Source: Flavobacteriales bacterium
GTDB lineage: Bacteria; Bacteroidota; Bacteroidia; Flavobacteriales_F; PHOS-HE28
Assembly: GCA_016718655.1 (NCBI GenBank)
Contig: JADKCV010000030.1
Coordinates: forward strand, 1-48,375
Reading direction: 5' to 3'
Length of the DNA: 48,375 nt
This document shows, one piece after another, positions 41,247-48,375 of the stretch. The translations under genes and the position numbers were made by a program. Below the pieces are notes generated by a model, which saw only the letters and a list, made by a program, of their open reading frames with translations, searched no databases and was not told the DNA's origin. Within the stretch, counting starts at the first letter, position 1, and the number at the start of each line of letters is the position of its first letter.

Positions 41247-42431
41247 CTAGTGCTGCACCACCAGCTTCAGGCGCCCGGTGGACGATCCTGCGTTCACCTC
41301 CACGAGGTACAGGCCTTCGCTCAGGTCCGCCACGTTCAATTGGTCCTGATCCACCACCAGCGTGCTAGTCCGGACCAAGGCGCCACCGAAATCGAACACA
41401 CGCACCGTACGCAATACGTTCCTCCCATCCCGTGCACGGATCATCACGCTGCTGGATGCCGGGTTCGGACCGATGTCGAATGCGCTTCCTTCCTGCACTG
41501 GATCGTGGATACCGACATCCGATCCCGAACGCGTGATGTTGCCAGCGTCACCAATAGTGATCCAACGACCGTTCTTCCACGCGATGTCGTTGATGTGCTG
41601 AGTGCTGAAGTAGAACGGGTTGTCCTCCGTGGTCCAGGTAAGACCCCCGTTCACCGTCTTCATCATGAACCCGCTCGTGCCAGCAACATACCCTTCCATT
41701 TCGTTGCGGAAGCACACGGCATCCAGCCACTCGGTGGTGCCGGTGTTCATCACTGACCAATTCGCCCCGCCGTTGGTGGTCTTCAGCATGGTGCCCTGCC
41801 CACCTACGATGAAGCCGATGTTCTCGTCCAAGAAGAAGATGTCGTTCAAATACGTGGACGGTGCACCGGTAACGGACGACCAGGTGGTCCCTCCATTCGT
41901 GGTGCGGCGTATCGCACCATTCTCACCGATGGCAGTACCAAGGTTCGCGTTCACGAAATGGACCTGGCGGAATTGTGGGGATCCGCTGGCCGTTTGGGCT
42001 GTCCAAGTGGCGCCGCCATTGGTGGTCTTCCGAATGAAGCCGTTGAGGCTCACCACGTAGCCGGTGTTCACATCCGGGAAGCTCACGGCGCGGATGGGCA
42101 AGGCCTGGTTGTTGATCGTCAGCGTCGTCCACGTGTTCCCACCGTTCGTCGTCTTCTTGATCACGTCATAGAACCCAGCCATGTAACCAACGGTGCTGCT
42201 GGGGAACGAAAAATCCCCATCCACATTCCCCTGATGGGTGGTGGCGGTCCAAGTATCCCCTCCATCGGTGGTCTTCAGCAGCACGGAATTGCTGTTCATA
42301 TAACCCAGTTCATCCGTGAAGAACGCCATCGACCACAGGTTCGCAGCGATCGGCGAGGGCACCTCGACCCATTGACCGTGAGCGGAAAGGACGATAAAGG
42401 ACGCAAGTAGGCACGTGTAACGTAGATCCAT
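41247..42431 (-). CDS. T9SS-secreted YCF48-type beta-propeller protein
   Basis: 394 residues with a signal peptide (DLRYTCLLASFIVLSAHGQ). Seven or so repeats of about 43 residues share the YCF48/sialidase-like core LxKTTDGGxTWT (LLKTTDGGDTWTATT, IKKTTNGGNTWTTLT, RRTTNGGTTWSSVTG, MLKTTNGGANWSV, MKTVNGGLTWTT), forming a propeller. A type A sorting domain ends it (FDIGPNPASSSVMIRARD...LSEGLYLVEV). Secreted Bacteroidota proteins of this type are abundant; the ligand is unknown. A TATCTTCG box lies about 37 nt before the start, and a hairpin follows the stop. Confidence 0.85.
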   Translation of the reverse strand: MDLRYTCLLASFIVLSAHGQWVEVPSPIAANLWSMAFFTDELGYMNSNSVLLKTTDGGDTWTATTHQGNVDGDFSFPSSTVGYMAGFYDVIKKTTNGGNTWTTLTINNQALPIRAVSFPDVNTGYVVSLNGFIRKTTNGGATWTAQTASGSPQFRQVHFVNANLGTAIGENGAIRRTTNGGTTWSSVTGAPSTYLNDIFFLDENIGFIVGGQGTMLKTTNGGANWSVMNTGTTEWLDAVCFRNEMEGYVAGTSGFMMKTVNGGLTWTTEDNPFYFSTQHINDIAWKNGRWITIGDAGNITRSGSDVGIHDPVQEGSAFDIGPNPASSSVMIRARDGRNVLRTVRVFDFGGALVRTSTLVVDQDQLNVADLSEGLYLVEVNAGSSTGRLKLVVQH

Positions 42432-42468
42432 GGAATTGGTCTTTGGTCCCGGTATTGTAATGTGCGAA

Positions 42469-42476
42469 CGAAGATA
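42469..42476 (-). promoter_or_regulatory. TATCTTCG promoter-like box of the YCF48 gene
   Basis: Minus-strand TATCTTCG, 37 nt upstream of the start at 42431; third occurrence of this exact octamer before a minus-strand gene here. Confidence 0.45.
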
Positions 42477-42509
42477 ATCGCAATTGCATTCTTTCCGGTC
42501 CGATAGGAC

Positions 42510-42532
42510 CCCTCCTACTTCACCACGTTCAC
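42510..42532 (-). repeat. Shared 23-bp gene end, copy 2
   Basis: Identical to 40857-40879; it covers the end and stop codon of the mini T9SS protein. Confidence 0.6.
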
Positions 42533-42868
42533 ATACCCCGTCCGTTCCTGCTCCACCGCATCACCGGTCGCGATGGCCGTGTACTTCACCTTCCACAGGT
42601 AGGTGCCACCGGCAAGGTCCTGCGCCCCCAGCATACCACCAGGGAACGTCGCGATCGAATCCGTGGACCAGACCTCCACCGCCCAACGGTTGTACACCGT
42701 GGCCTTGAACGCCGTCACGCGGCAGGGGCAGGTGGTGGGCACTGCTTCCACGCTCGAGCCCACCACCGCAGGAACGACCAGGGCGCAGGGCGTGGGCTGC
42801 TGGGCCATGGCCCACGTGATCGACAGGGAGCCGATGAAGGCAGCGACGGAACGCCAGGTGGGGAGCAT
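42515..42868 (-). CDS. Mini-protein consisting of a signal peptide and a T9SS type B-like C-terminal domain
   Basis: 117 residues from ATG 42868 (signal RSVAAFIGSLSITWAMAQ). Almost all of the mature part corresponds to the gliding-motility-associated C-terminal domain: VTAFKATVYNRWAVEVWSTDS (like the VFDRWG block), LAGGTYLWKVKY (like LGAGVYAYRVSY) and a terminal GYVNVVK strand. The opening PNxDGxND block is missing. There is thus hardly any cargo, which is unusual. It may be a decoy or adaptor for the secretion machinery, or a remnant whose cargo was lost. The long upstream extension of the frame looks non-coding. Confidence 0.65.
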   Translation of the reverse strand: MLPTWRSVAAFIGSLSITWAMAQQPTPCALVVPAVVGSSVEAVPTTCPCRVTAFKATVYNRWAVEVWSTDSIATFPGGMLGAQDLAGGTYLWKVKYTAIATGDAVEQERTGYVNVVK

Positions 42869-43056
42869 GGCCGCAAGGTAGCGCTGCGCGAGAACGCATC
42901 GGAACGAACGTCGACCCCCATCGCTGGTCCTTCTCGCGCGTCGGCGATCGAAAAGAGCGCGATGCGCTGGGATCCTGTTGATCGGATCGTACTGGGTACC
43001 TTCAAAGACGCATGACCCACCTCCCGACCTTAGCGACACCCTCCTTCGCACACCCC

Positions 43057-43500
43057 ATGCGCACCGCACGCCTCCCCGCATCCCGCGTCCTCCCGCAACT
43101 CCTGAGCATCCTCCTGCTGGTGGCCACGGGTTGCACCAACACACCCGGTTCCCTGCCCCAGGAACAGCTGAAGAACGATGCCGCCCGCGAACATGCCTTC
43201 CTCGCGGACCTGTACGCCGTTGACTACTTCCCCAAGCACCTGGTGGACCAAGGCCGGGACATCCTGGTGGACCTCTGCCACACCCTCGAAGCCCGACCAC
43301 CGAAGGACCTGGACGAACTATACGCCTACAGCCACCAAGCGACTGAACGCTTCAACGACCTGCAGGCCTCCTTCGAAGCAGCGGGGAGCGAACTGGAGAC
43401 CGCCGCCCGCGAAAACATCGGCATGGACTTCGCCTTTATCGCAGAAGCCTATGGGTTCGATGCCGATGTGGAGGAACTGATCGCGCCGAGGGAGTGGTGA
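43057..43500 (+). CDS. DUF5713-family lipoprotein
   Basis: 147 residues from ATG 43057 (MRTARLPASRVLPQLL), chosen because it starts the signal peptide; ATG 43012 would add 15 residues. The lipobox LVATGC gives lipidation at about residue 26. The mature part (about 45-147) matches DUF5713 throughout: HAFLADLYAVDYFPKHLVDQG, LCHTLEARPPKDLDELYAYSHQATE, FNDLQASFEAAGSELETAAREN and FIAEAYGFDADVEELIAPREW. DUF5713 proteins are normally cytoplasmic, so a lipoprotein version is unusual. No function is known. Confidence 0.8.
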   Translation: MRTARLPASRVLPQLLSILLLVATGCTNTPGSLPQEQLKNDAAREHAFLADLYAVDYFPKHLVDQGRDILVDLCHTLEARPPKDLDELYAYSHQATERFNDLQASFEAAGSELETAARENIGMDFAFIAEAYGFDADVEELIAPREW

Positions 43501-43627
43501 GGAACTCCGGTTCGCAGGACAGGCAGCGCCGATCAACACCACAGGTCTATTTACCACCCGACCGCTGCTCCTTCTCCAACGCAGCCTCCAAGGCCTGCAT
43601 CCGCGCCAGCTCCTCCTTTCCACATGG

Positions 43628-44170
43628 TCATGCGCTGTCGTAGTCGCCCTGGTACGCCTCCATCAGTGCCATGGTCCGCTCCACCTTGATCCGGGTGATC
43701 AGATCATTCATTCGCGCCACGGAGGCTGCATAGGCCGCAGCCGAAGCCCGGGCACCCGCCATGCGGGCGGTGAAACGATCACGGCTCGACCCCACGGCAG
43801 CGATCAGCGCAGCACGCATGGTCGTATCACCAATGGCCCCGGCATGCGCCAAAGCGGCGGTGTAGTACGAGGCGTTCCGCTCCATGAAACGATCGTATTC
43901 CTCCATGGCGGAACGATGATGCACATGTTGCTCCTCGATCCGTTCCAGCAAGCCCGCCAATGCCGTGTCCTTCTCCAGCACATCGGCGAACAGGCCATCC
44001 ACCAGGTCCTTTCCGTAACCCGAACGGGGAAAGGAACCCAGCATCCCGTCCACCTTCTGTTCCACCGCCCCGGCATCCTGTAACGCCTGTGGCAGATCTT
44101 CCGCAGGGCTGTTCGTGCGCCCGCATGAAACAAGAAGGGTCATCGACACGATGAGCAAGGAATACTTCAT
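43628..44170 (-). CDS. Helical lipoprotein with a possible lost C-terminal extension
   Basis: 180 residues from ATG 44170. Lipobox LLVSC (Cys 16) and a mostly helical mature part (GKDLVDGLFADVLEKDTALAGLLERIEEQH, TARMAGARASAAAYAASVARM). The frame ends at TGA 43630-43628. Beyond it, still in frame, lies a further 26-codon stretch ending at 43547 whose residues (KEELARMQALEAALEKEQR) look like the natural end of a coiled coil. One base change would therefore restore a longer protein. No family recognised; it is divergent from the amidohydrolase gene. Confidence 0.6.
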   Translation of the reverse strand: MKYSLLIVSMTLLVSCGRTNSPAEDLPQALQDAGAVEQKVDGMLGSFPRSGYGKDLVDGLFADVLEKDTALAGLLERIEEQHVHHRSAMEEYDRFMERNASYYTAALAHAGAIGDTTMRAALIAAVGSSRDRFTARMAGARASAAAYAASVARMNDLITRIKVERTMALMEAYQGDYDSA

Positions 44171-44368
44171 GGTCACTAGCGATTTGGCTGTCAGTTGCTC
44201 GAAACTAGCCACACCCGCCAGCACCCTTCCAGCGCTTTCGGATGAACGGCATCGCACAGGTGATGGCCGCGTTCCGTCGCGCGTGTGACCGGCCGATCAC
44301 GCATCGACACACCGTCCTTGCGCAGACCCGGTGCAACGTAGCCAGCTGGAGATCCGTCCTGTACAGGA

Positions 44369-45799
44369 ATGAACAGCACGCACCTCCTTCGCCCAGCCCT
44401 GCTATGGCTCGCGCTCCAAACTTCGGTCGTTGCACAACACCCACTCCCCGATCGGGACAAGGTCCATGCGGATCCGCCCGCCATAACGGTCATCGAACAC
44501 GTGAACGTGGTGACCATGGTCGACGGTGGCGCGCCCCTGATGGATGCGACCGTGGTGATCGCGAACGGACGGATCACCGCCTTGCAGGGACCGATCCCCG
44601 ATGGTGCGGTGCGCGTCGATGGCAGCGGCAAGTGGATGATCCCCGGCTTCACCGACATGCATGTGCACATCCCTTCCGATGGGTTCATGGGCCCGAAGAA
44701 GCATCCCACACAAGGACCCGACCTGCACCTGAACGTCCAGGACCTTATGACGCCCTACCTCGCCAACGGTGTCACTCAGGTCTTCAACCTCGATGCCACG
44801 GCTGGATCCATGGCCCAACGCAACCTGATCGAACGCGGTGATGTGCTGGGACCGCACATGGCCCTGGCCGCCTTGATCGATGGGGGCGAGGGGCAGGGAC
44901 GACGGGTGAACAGCCCCGCCGAAGGAAGGCAGTGCGTGCGCGATGCACAGGCCGAGGGCTACGAATTCATCAAGGTGTACTCGGAACTCGACACCGCCAC
45001 CTACCGCGCCATCCTCGAGGAGGCCGCCCTGCGCCGCATGAAGACCGTGGGACACATCCCCGATGCCTTTCAGAAGGACCTGGCCGCCGCATTCCAGCCG
45101 AACTTCGGCATGGTGGCCCACGCCGAGGAGTTCTCCAAGCACTCCGCGGACTTCACCGAGGCCGATGCCCTGCGCTTCGCTCAACTCGCACGACAGGGCG
45201 GCACCTGGGTCACACCCACCTTGACCACCATCCGCTGGATGCGCCAGCGGATCCGCTCGCTCGATGAACTGCGCGCTTTGCCGTCCTTGAAGTACATGCA
45301 CCCCTTGATCCAACAGAAATGGCTCAAGGCCAATCACTACAACCGGGATTTCAACGCCGAGGACGCGGACCATTTCGATCGCATGGTCCTGTTCCAAGCC
45401 CGGCTGGTGAAGGCCTTCCAGGAGGCAGGCGTCCCCATCGTGGCGGGTACCGATGCGGGCACATCCGGCGTGGTGCCCGGCTTCTCGCTCCACGACGAAC
45501 TGGAACTGCTCGTTGCTGCGGGACTGACGCCACGGGAAGCGCTTGCCGCTGCCACGCGCTTGCCGGCCGTCTGGCTCGGTGTGGACCAGGAGCGTGGGAC
45601 CATTGCGGTCGGCAAGGCCGCGGACCTCGTCCTGCTGGACGCCGACCCGCTGGCGGACATCGCGAACACGCGCAGGATCCACGGCGTGATGCTGAACGGG
45701 CGCTGGCTGGACCGGGCCACCCTGGATGCGATGCTCCTCGACCTCGCCGCGTGGAACACCGCGAATAGGGATCGCTTCAGCTGGCCGCCCAAGCGATAA
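44369..45799 (+). CDS. Secreted amidohydrolase (imidazolonepropionase-like)
   Basis: 476 residues with a signal peptide (LLRPALLWLALQTSVVAQ). Metal-dependent amidohydrolase barrel: HVH in GFTDMHVHIPS, bridging Lys in YEFIKVYSEL, His in TVGHIPDAF and VAHAEEF, and the catalytic Asp in VAGTDAGTSG; a C-terminal beta segment with GTIAVGKAADLVLLDADPL closes the small domain. Exported members of this group are usually peptidases or hydrolases of unknown substrate in Bacteroidota and Proteobacteria. It is a single-gene unit. Confidence 0.88.
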   Translation: MNSTHLLRPALLWLALQTSVVAQHPLPDRDKVHADPPAITVIEHVNVVTMVDGGAPLMDATVVIANGRITALQGPIPDGAVRVDGSGKWMIPGFTDMHVHIPSDGFMGPKKHPTQGPDLHLNVQDLMTPYLANGVTQVFNLDATAGSMAQRNLIERGDVLGPHMALAALIDGGEGQGRRVNSPAEGRQCVRDAQAEGYEFIKVYSELDTATYRAILEEAALRRMKTVGHIPDAFQKDLAAAFQPNFGMVAHAEEFSKHSADFTEADALRFAQLARQGGTWVTPTLTTIRWMRQRIRSLDELRALPSLKYMHPLIQQKWLKANHYNRDFNAEDADHFDRMVLFQARLVKAFQEAGVPIVAGTDAGTSGVVPGFSLHDELELLVAAGLTPREALAAATRLPAVWLGVDQERGTIAVGKAADLVLLDADPLADIANTRRIHGVMLNGRWLDRATLDAMLLDLAAWNTANRDRFSWPPKR

Positions 45800-46111
45800 G
45801 GATGCCGCCCTGGCGCAGGTACTTGCGCATCAGTGTCACTAGCCCCACCCTGCGTTCCGCTTCGGAGACACATGCCAGCGTAGGCGCCGGTATAAAGGAA
45901 TACACCCTGCCCGGCAGAGCAGTCGTCGGAACCCTGAACCTCCACGTGGGCATTTGACGAACGATGCGGCCCCGAGGTCGACCCGTTTGGCCCAATAGTC
46001 CGACGATGGGGACCATGCGGTGGTCAACGTCCTTCTGAAATTGACCCGATGCGTCCAACGGAAATAGGGACCACTCCCGAATTCTCGTGATGGTCCACCA
46101 CGGAGGCGCGG
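45800..46111. other. Intergenic region without a supported gene
   Basis: About 310 bp after the amidohydrolase. Short open frames on the minus strand have no protein-like features. I see no strong hairpin or RNA gene; the right end leads into the promoter of the following T9SS gene. Confidence 0.5.
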
Positions 46112-46119
46112 TAGTTTTG
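46112..46119 (+). promoter_or_regulatory. TAnnTTTG promoter box of the frameshifted T9SS gene
   Basis: TAGTTTTG, perfect consensus, 22 nt before ATG 46142. The intact promoter suggests the gene was recently functional. Confidence 0.55.
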
Positions 46120-46141
46120 GGATAGCCAACACTCGCTCTCC

Positions 46142-47699
46142 ATGCACTGCGCACGTCCCGTACTTGCTCTGTTCACCCTACTGGCACTGGGCACCGCTCA
46201 GTCCCAGACCTTCATGCGCGCCTATGCCGTTCCGGCTGTGAGTTTCAGTCCACCACAAGGACAGCTTTTTTCCTTCGGTGCGGTGGTCCTGGATGAAGGG
46301 TATCTGTTCACCACGCTTGATGGGCTGGCCTGCTCCACCGATGGGAGCGGCGAACTGATACCAGTGTGTCCAACTCAAACTTCGACCGGGAGCATTCCCA
46401 GCCAACTCCAACTCCGCTCGGTGGAACGCGCGGCGGATGGAGGGTTCTACTTCCAGGCCTTGCAGGGTGCTGACACGGCGCTGTTGCTCAGACCAACGCC
46501 GCTACCGGAGGTGCTCTGGCAAAAGGGCACAACGTTCTCCAACGTGGCGCTCAACGAGCAAGGTCGTATCGCTGGCCGATGGCGGTTGCATCATGGCGCA
46601 TGTACGGCAGCAAGGACCATCCACACGCCCGGTGTTGAGCAGCTACGGCACCAATGGCTCCGTCAATTGGCAACGCACCTACCGTGCAGGAGTCTCCACG
46701 CTTGGCAACATGAGCTTCCGCGATGTGGTCCAACTCCTTGATGGTGGTCTTGTTGCCGCGGGCCGCTACAACCCCACTACGCCGCCGCGTCCCATAGCAA
46801 CCCGCTCGAACGCCGATGGAGCGGTGCTCTGGGCCAAAGGAGATCGCCCGTTCAGCAATGGGAACGCCGATGCCCTCCGCTGTGCGTGAACTGCCAATGG
46901 ACAGTTGCGTATCGCCTTGGGCGATGTAGTACGATATCGGGCTGGCCGTCGTGGACATCACCTCCTCAGGGGATCTGGTGAGCGCACGGGGTTACCTGGG
47001 GCTCAGCGGAACTCCGCACGACATCCGGTTCTTACCCGATGGTGCCCTTACCGGCGTCGTGGTCAACAGTGGCTTCGCATTCCGGATCGCAGCGGACGGC
47101 ACACGTATTCGCCACACTGAACATCTGGGGTACTGGCACATACATGCTCGGTGAACAACTGCTTCCCACCCCTGATGGGGGACAGGTCTTCCACGGTCAA
47201 TACACGGCGAGCTTCTTCAGAGATATGACACCCCTGCTCTACAAGACCGGACCGCTCGGTCAGCTGCCCGCACCGTTCGGAACCTCCTACACCGTATCGC
47301 TGACCGCATTCAGCCCCTCGATCGCCCAATGCTTCCGTGGTGGATTCGTTGTTGAACAGCTCGTTCGTCCCTTCCCTCCAATTCCTGCCCACGACGGCCT
47401 TGGCAGATACCCTGTTCGGTGTGGCCACCGGCGTTGCGGAGCTTCCGCTGAGCAGCATTCGTCCTGTTGTTCGCCCCAATCCAGCGAGCGACCGCATCAC
47501 CCTGGAGCATGAGGATGCCATACAGGAGGTCTATTTCGTCGATGCCGCCGGGAAGCAGGTGCTTCGCTCCAACGGAGGAGCCTCACCCATGCAGGTCGAT
47601 GTGTCGAGCTTCCCTCCAGGGGTGTACCACGCACTCGTCATAACGCGCGCTGGGCAGCGTGCATCCACCAGCTTCATCGTTGCCGGGGGATCACGCTGA
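46142..47699 (+). pseudogene. T9SS-secreted propeller-like protein with four frameshifts and one stop
   Basis: Starts with a signal peptide (MHCARPVLALFTLLALGTAQS). The coding signal then moves to the next frame four times, near 46565, 46932, 47104 and 47336, always in the same direction, and meets a TGA at 46887-46889. Joined up, the product would be a propeller-like protein (ADGGFYFQALQG, SLADGGCIMAHVRQ, QLLDGGLVAAGRY, LLPTPDGGQVFHG) ending in a type A sorting domain (VRPNPASDRITLEHEDAIQEV ... FPPGVYHALVI; broken here only for length). All four shifts disappear if a CG is added at a CG site, turning it into CGCG. Either a decayed gene or an effect of sequencing error. Confidence 0.8.
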
Positions 47700-47755
47700 G
47701 ACGCACTTCCGGACCAGAGCACATCACGCGATCAGGTGCCCCCACTGCCCCCACT

Positions 47756-47778
47756 GCGCGTAGCCTGTGGCTACGCGC
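47756..47778. repeat. REP-type hairpin 1
   Basis: Perfect 10-bp stem gcgcgtagcc / ggctacgcgc around loop tgt. It shares the core gtagcc-tgt-ggctac with 47805-47819, just upstream of the REP-associated transposase gene, the expected place for its target repeats. Confidence 0.65.
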
Positions 47779-47804
47779 GCAACACCGTCCTTACGCAACT
47801 CTCC

Positions 47805-47819
47805 GTAGCCTGTGGCTAC
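47805..47819. repeat. REP-type hairpin 2
   Basis: gtagcc-tgt-ggctac, same core as 47756-47778, in direct orientation 24 nt before the transposase ATG. Confidence 0.6.
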
Positions 47820-47842
47820 CTTACCGCTCCAACCCAACGCAC

Positions 47843-48361
47843 ATGGCCTCCGGTTACCGCATCGGCGACCAGCACGCACTTCACTTCCTCACCTTCACCA
47901 TCGTCGATTGGATCGACGTTTTCACACGGCGTGTCTATCGCGGCATCGTGATCGACAGTTTGCGCCACTGCCAGATGCACAAGGGCCTGAAAGTCCATGC
48001 CTGGGTGATCATGTCCAACCACGTACACGCCATCCTCAGTACGCCAGAGACCGCGCTCTCAGACGTTGTCCGCGACTTCAAAGGGTTCACCAGCAAGGCG
48101 ATCGTAAAAACCATCCACGACGAGAACGAAAGCCGCCGCGAGTGGATGCTGCAACGCTTCGTAGCCAACGCTACAACGACGGCGCGCAACGAGAACTACA
48201 AGGTGTGGACGCACGACAACCACCCGCTTCAGATGCAGCCTCATTTCATCATGCAGCGCGTCAGCTTCATCCACCAGAACCCGGTGCGCGCCGGTTGGGT
48301 GGACCAACCGCGACTACCTGTACAGTTCGGCGCGACTATCAGGACGAACCGGGGTTACTGA
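47843..48361 (+). CDS. REP-associated tyrosine transposase (RAYT, Y1 HUH family), 3' end frameshifted
   Basis: 172 residues as written. Y1-transposase signatures: HFLTFTIVDWIDVFTRRVY, the metal-binding HUH pattern in VIMSNHVHAILST, MRDFK-like VVRDFKGFTSKAI and IHQNPVRAGWV near the end. RAYTs cut single-stranded DNA at REP hairpins and act as domesticated, usually single-copy enzymes. After GWVDQ the normal family ending (RDYLYSSARDY..., then a GLLKVEQV-like tail) is present but split over two further frames; restoring a CG at 48309-48312 and at 48331-48334 rejoins it and runs past the window edge, so the stop at 48361 is probably not the real one. Two REP-type hairpins lie upstream. Confidence 0.85.
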   Translation: MASGYRIGDQHALHFLTFTIVDWIDVFTRRVYRGIVIDSLRHCQMHKGLKVHAWVIMSNHVHAILSTPETALSDVVRDFKGFTSKAIVKTIHDENESRREWMLQRFVANATTTARNENYKVWTHDNHPLQMQPHFIMQRVSFIHQNPVRAGWVDQPRLPVQFGATIRTNRGY

Positions 48362-48375
48362 AGGTGGAGCAGGTG

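Noticed and set aside
45777..46154. Minus-strand frame between the amidohydrolase and the T9SS pseudogene
   Set aside because: No signal, motif or promoter; Arg/Pro/Trp-rich translation.
46142..47699. Programmed frameshifting in the T9SS gene
   Set aside because: No slippery heptamers at the shift points; all shifts are explained by missing CG dinucleotides.

Overview
The window looks like a chromosomal piece of a GC-rich (about 60 %) member of the Bacteroidota, most likely of the Flavobacteriales. The evidence is eight proteins with type IX secretion (T9SS) signals (type A tails, plus two type B gliding-motility-type tails), Bacteroidota-type promoter boxes (TAnnTTTG), a near absence of Shine-Dalgarno sequences, and family markers such as DUF4271, DUF6770-like and DUF5713. 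I saw no rRNA, tRNA, CRISPR array, prophage or plasmid genes.

Layout. 0-5.6 kb is accessory: the N-terminal two thirds of a type IIG restriction-modification enzyme running off the left edge, a frameshifted DnaJ-like zinc-finger protein, a LuxR-type response regulator, a 24-unit 21-bp tandem repeat, a fibronectin-III protein and a GNAT acetyltransferase. 5.8-14.7 kb holds four exported T9SS cargo proteins: two beta-propeller proteins sharing a near-identical C-terminal segment (the second frameshifted in it), then a tandem pair of subtilisin-like proteases. 14.7-21.8 kb is core envelope and housekeeping: two LPS glycosyltransferases, an O-antigen-ligase-like protein, an S41 protease, yidD, rnpA, hemD and DUF4271. 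21.9-30.3 kb has a glutaryl-CoA dehydrogenase, a receiver-variant response regulator, a coiled-coil lipoprotein, a BlaI/M56-TonB regulatory pair with a clear operator, a DUF6770-like protein and an M48 metalloprotease. 30.5-45.8 kb has an MBOAT/SGNH acyl-transfer pair, a large T9SS type B repeat protein, a DinB-like protein, a methyltransferase plus a Rieske/metallo-beta-lactamase protein resembling animal CMP-Neu5Ac hydroxylase, an aspartyl protease, small lipoproteins and an amidohydrolase. 46.1-48.4 kb has a multiply frameshifted T9SS gene and a REP-associated transposase with its hairpins.

The two most notable observations are the two-gene operon of a glycan-cluster-type methyltransferase with a CMP-sialic-acid-hydroxylase-like protein, and seven frameshifts that are each repaired by restoring one CG dinucleotide at a CGCG site, which point either to a systematic sequencing or assembly error or to a real -2 mutational hotspot. 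Many genes place a TAnnTTTG box 3-11 nt before the start codon, implying leaderless or nearly leaderless mRNAs.
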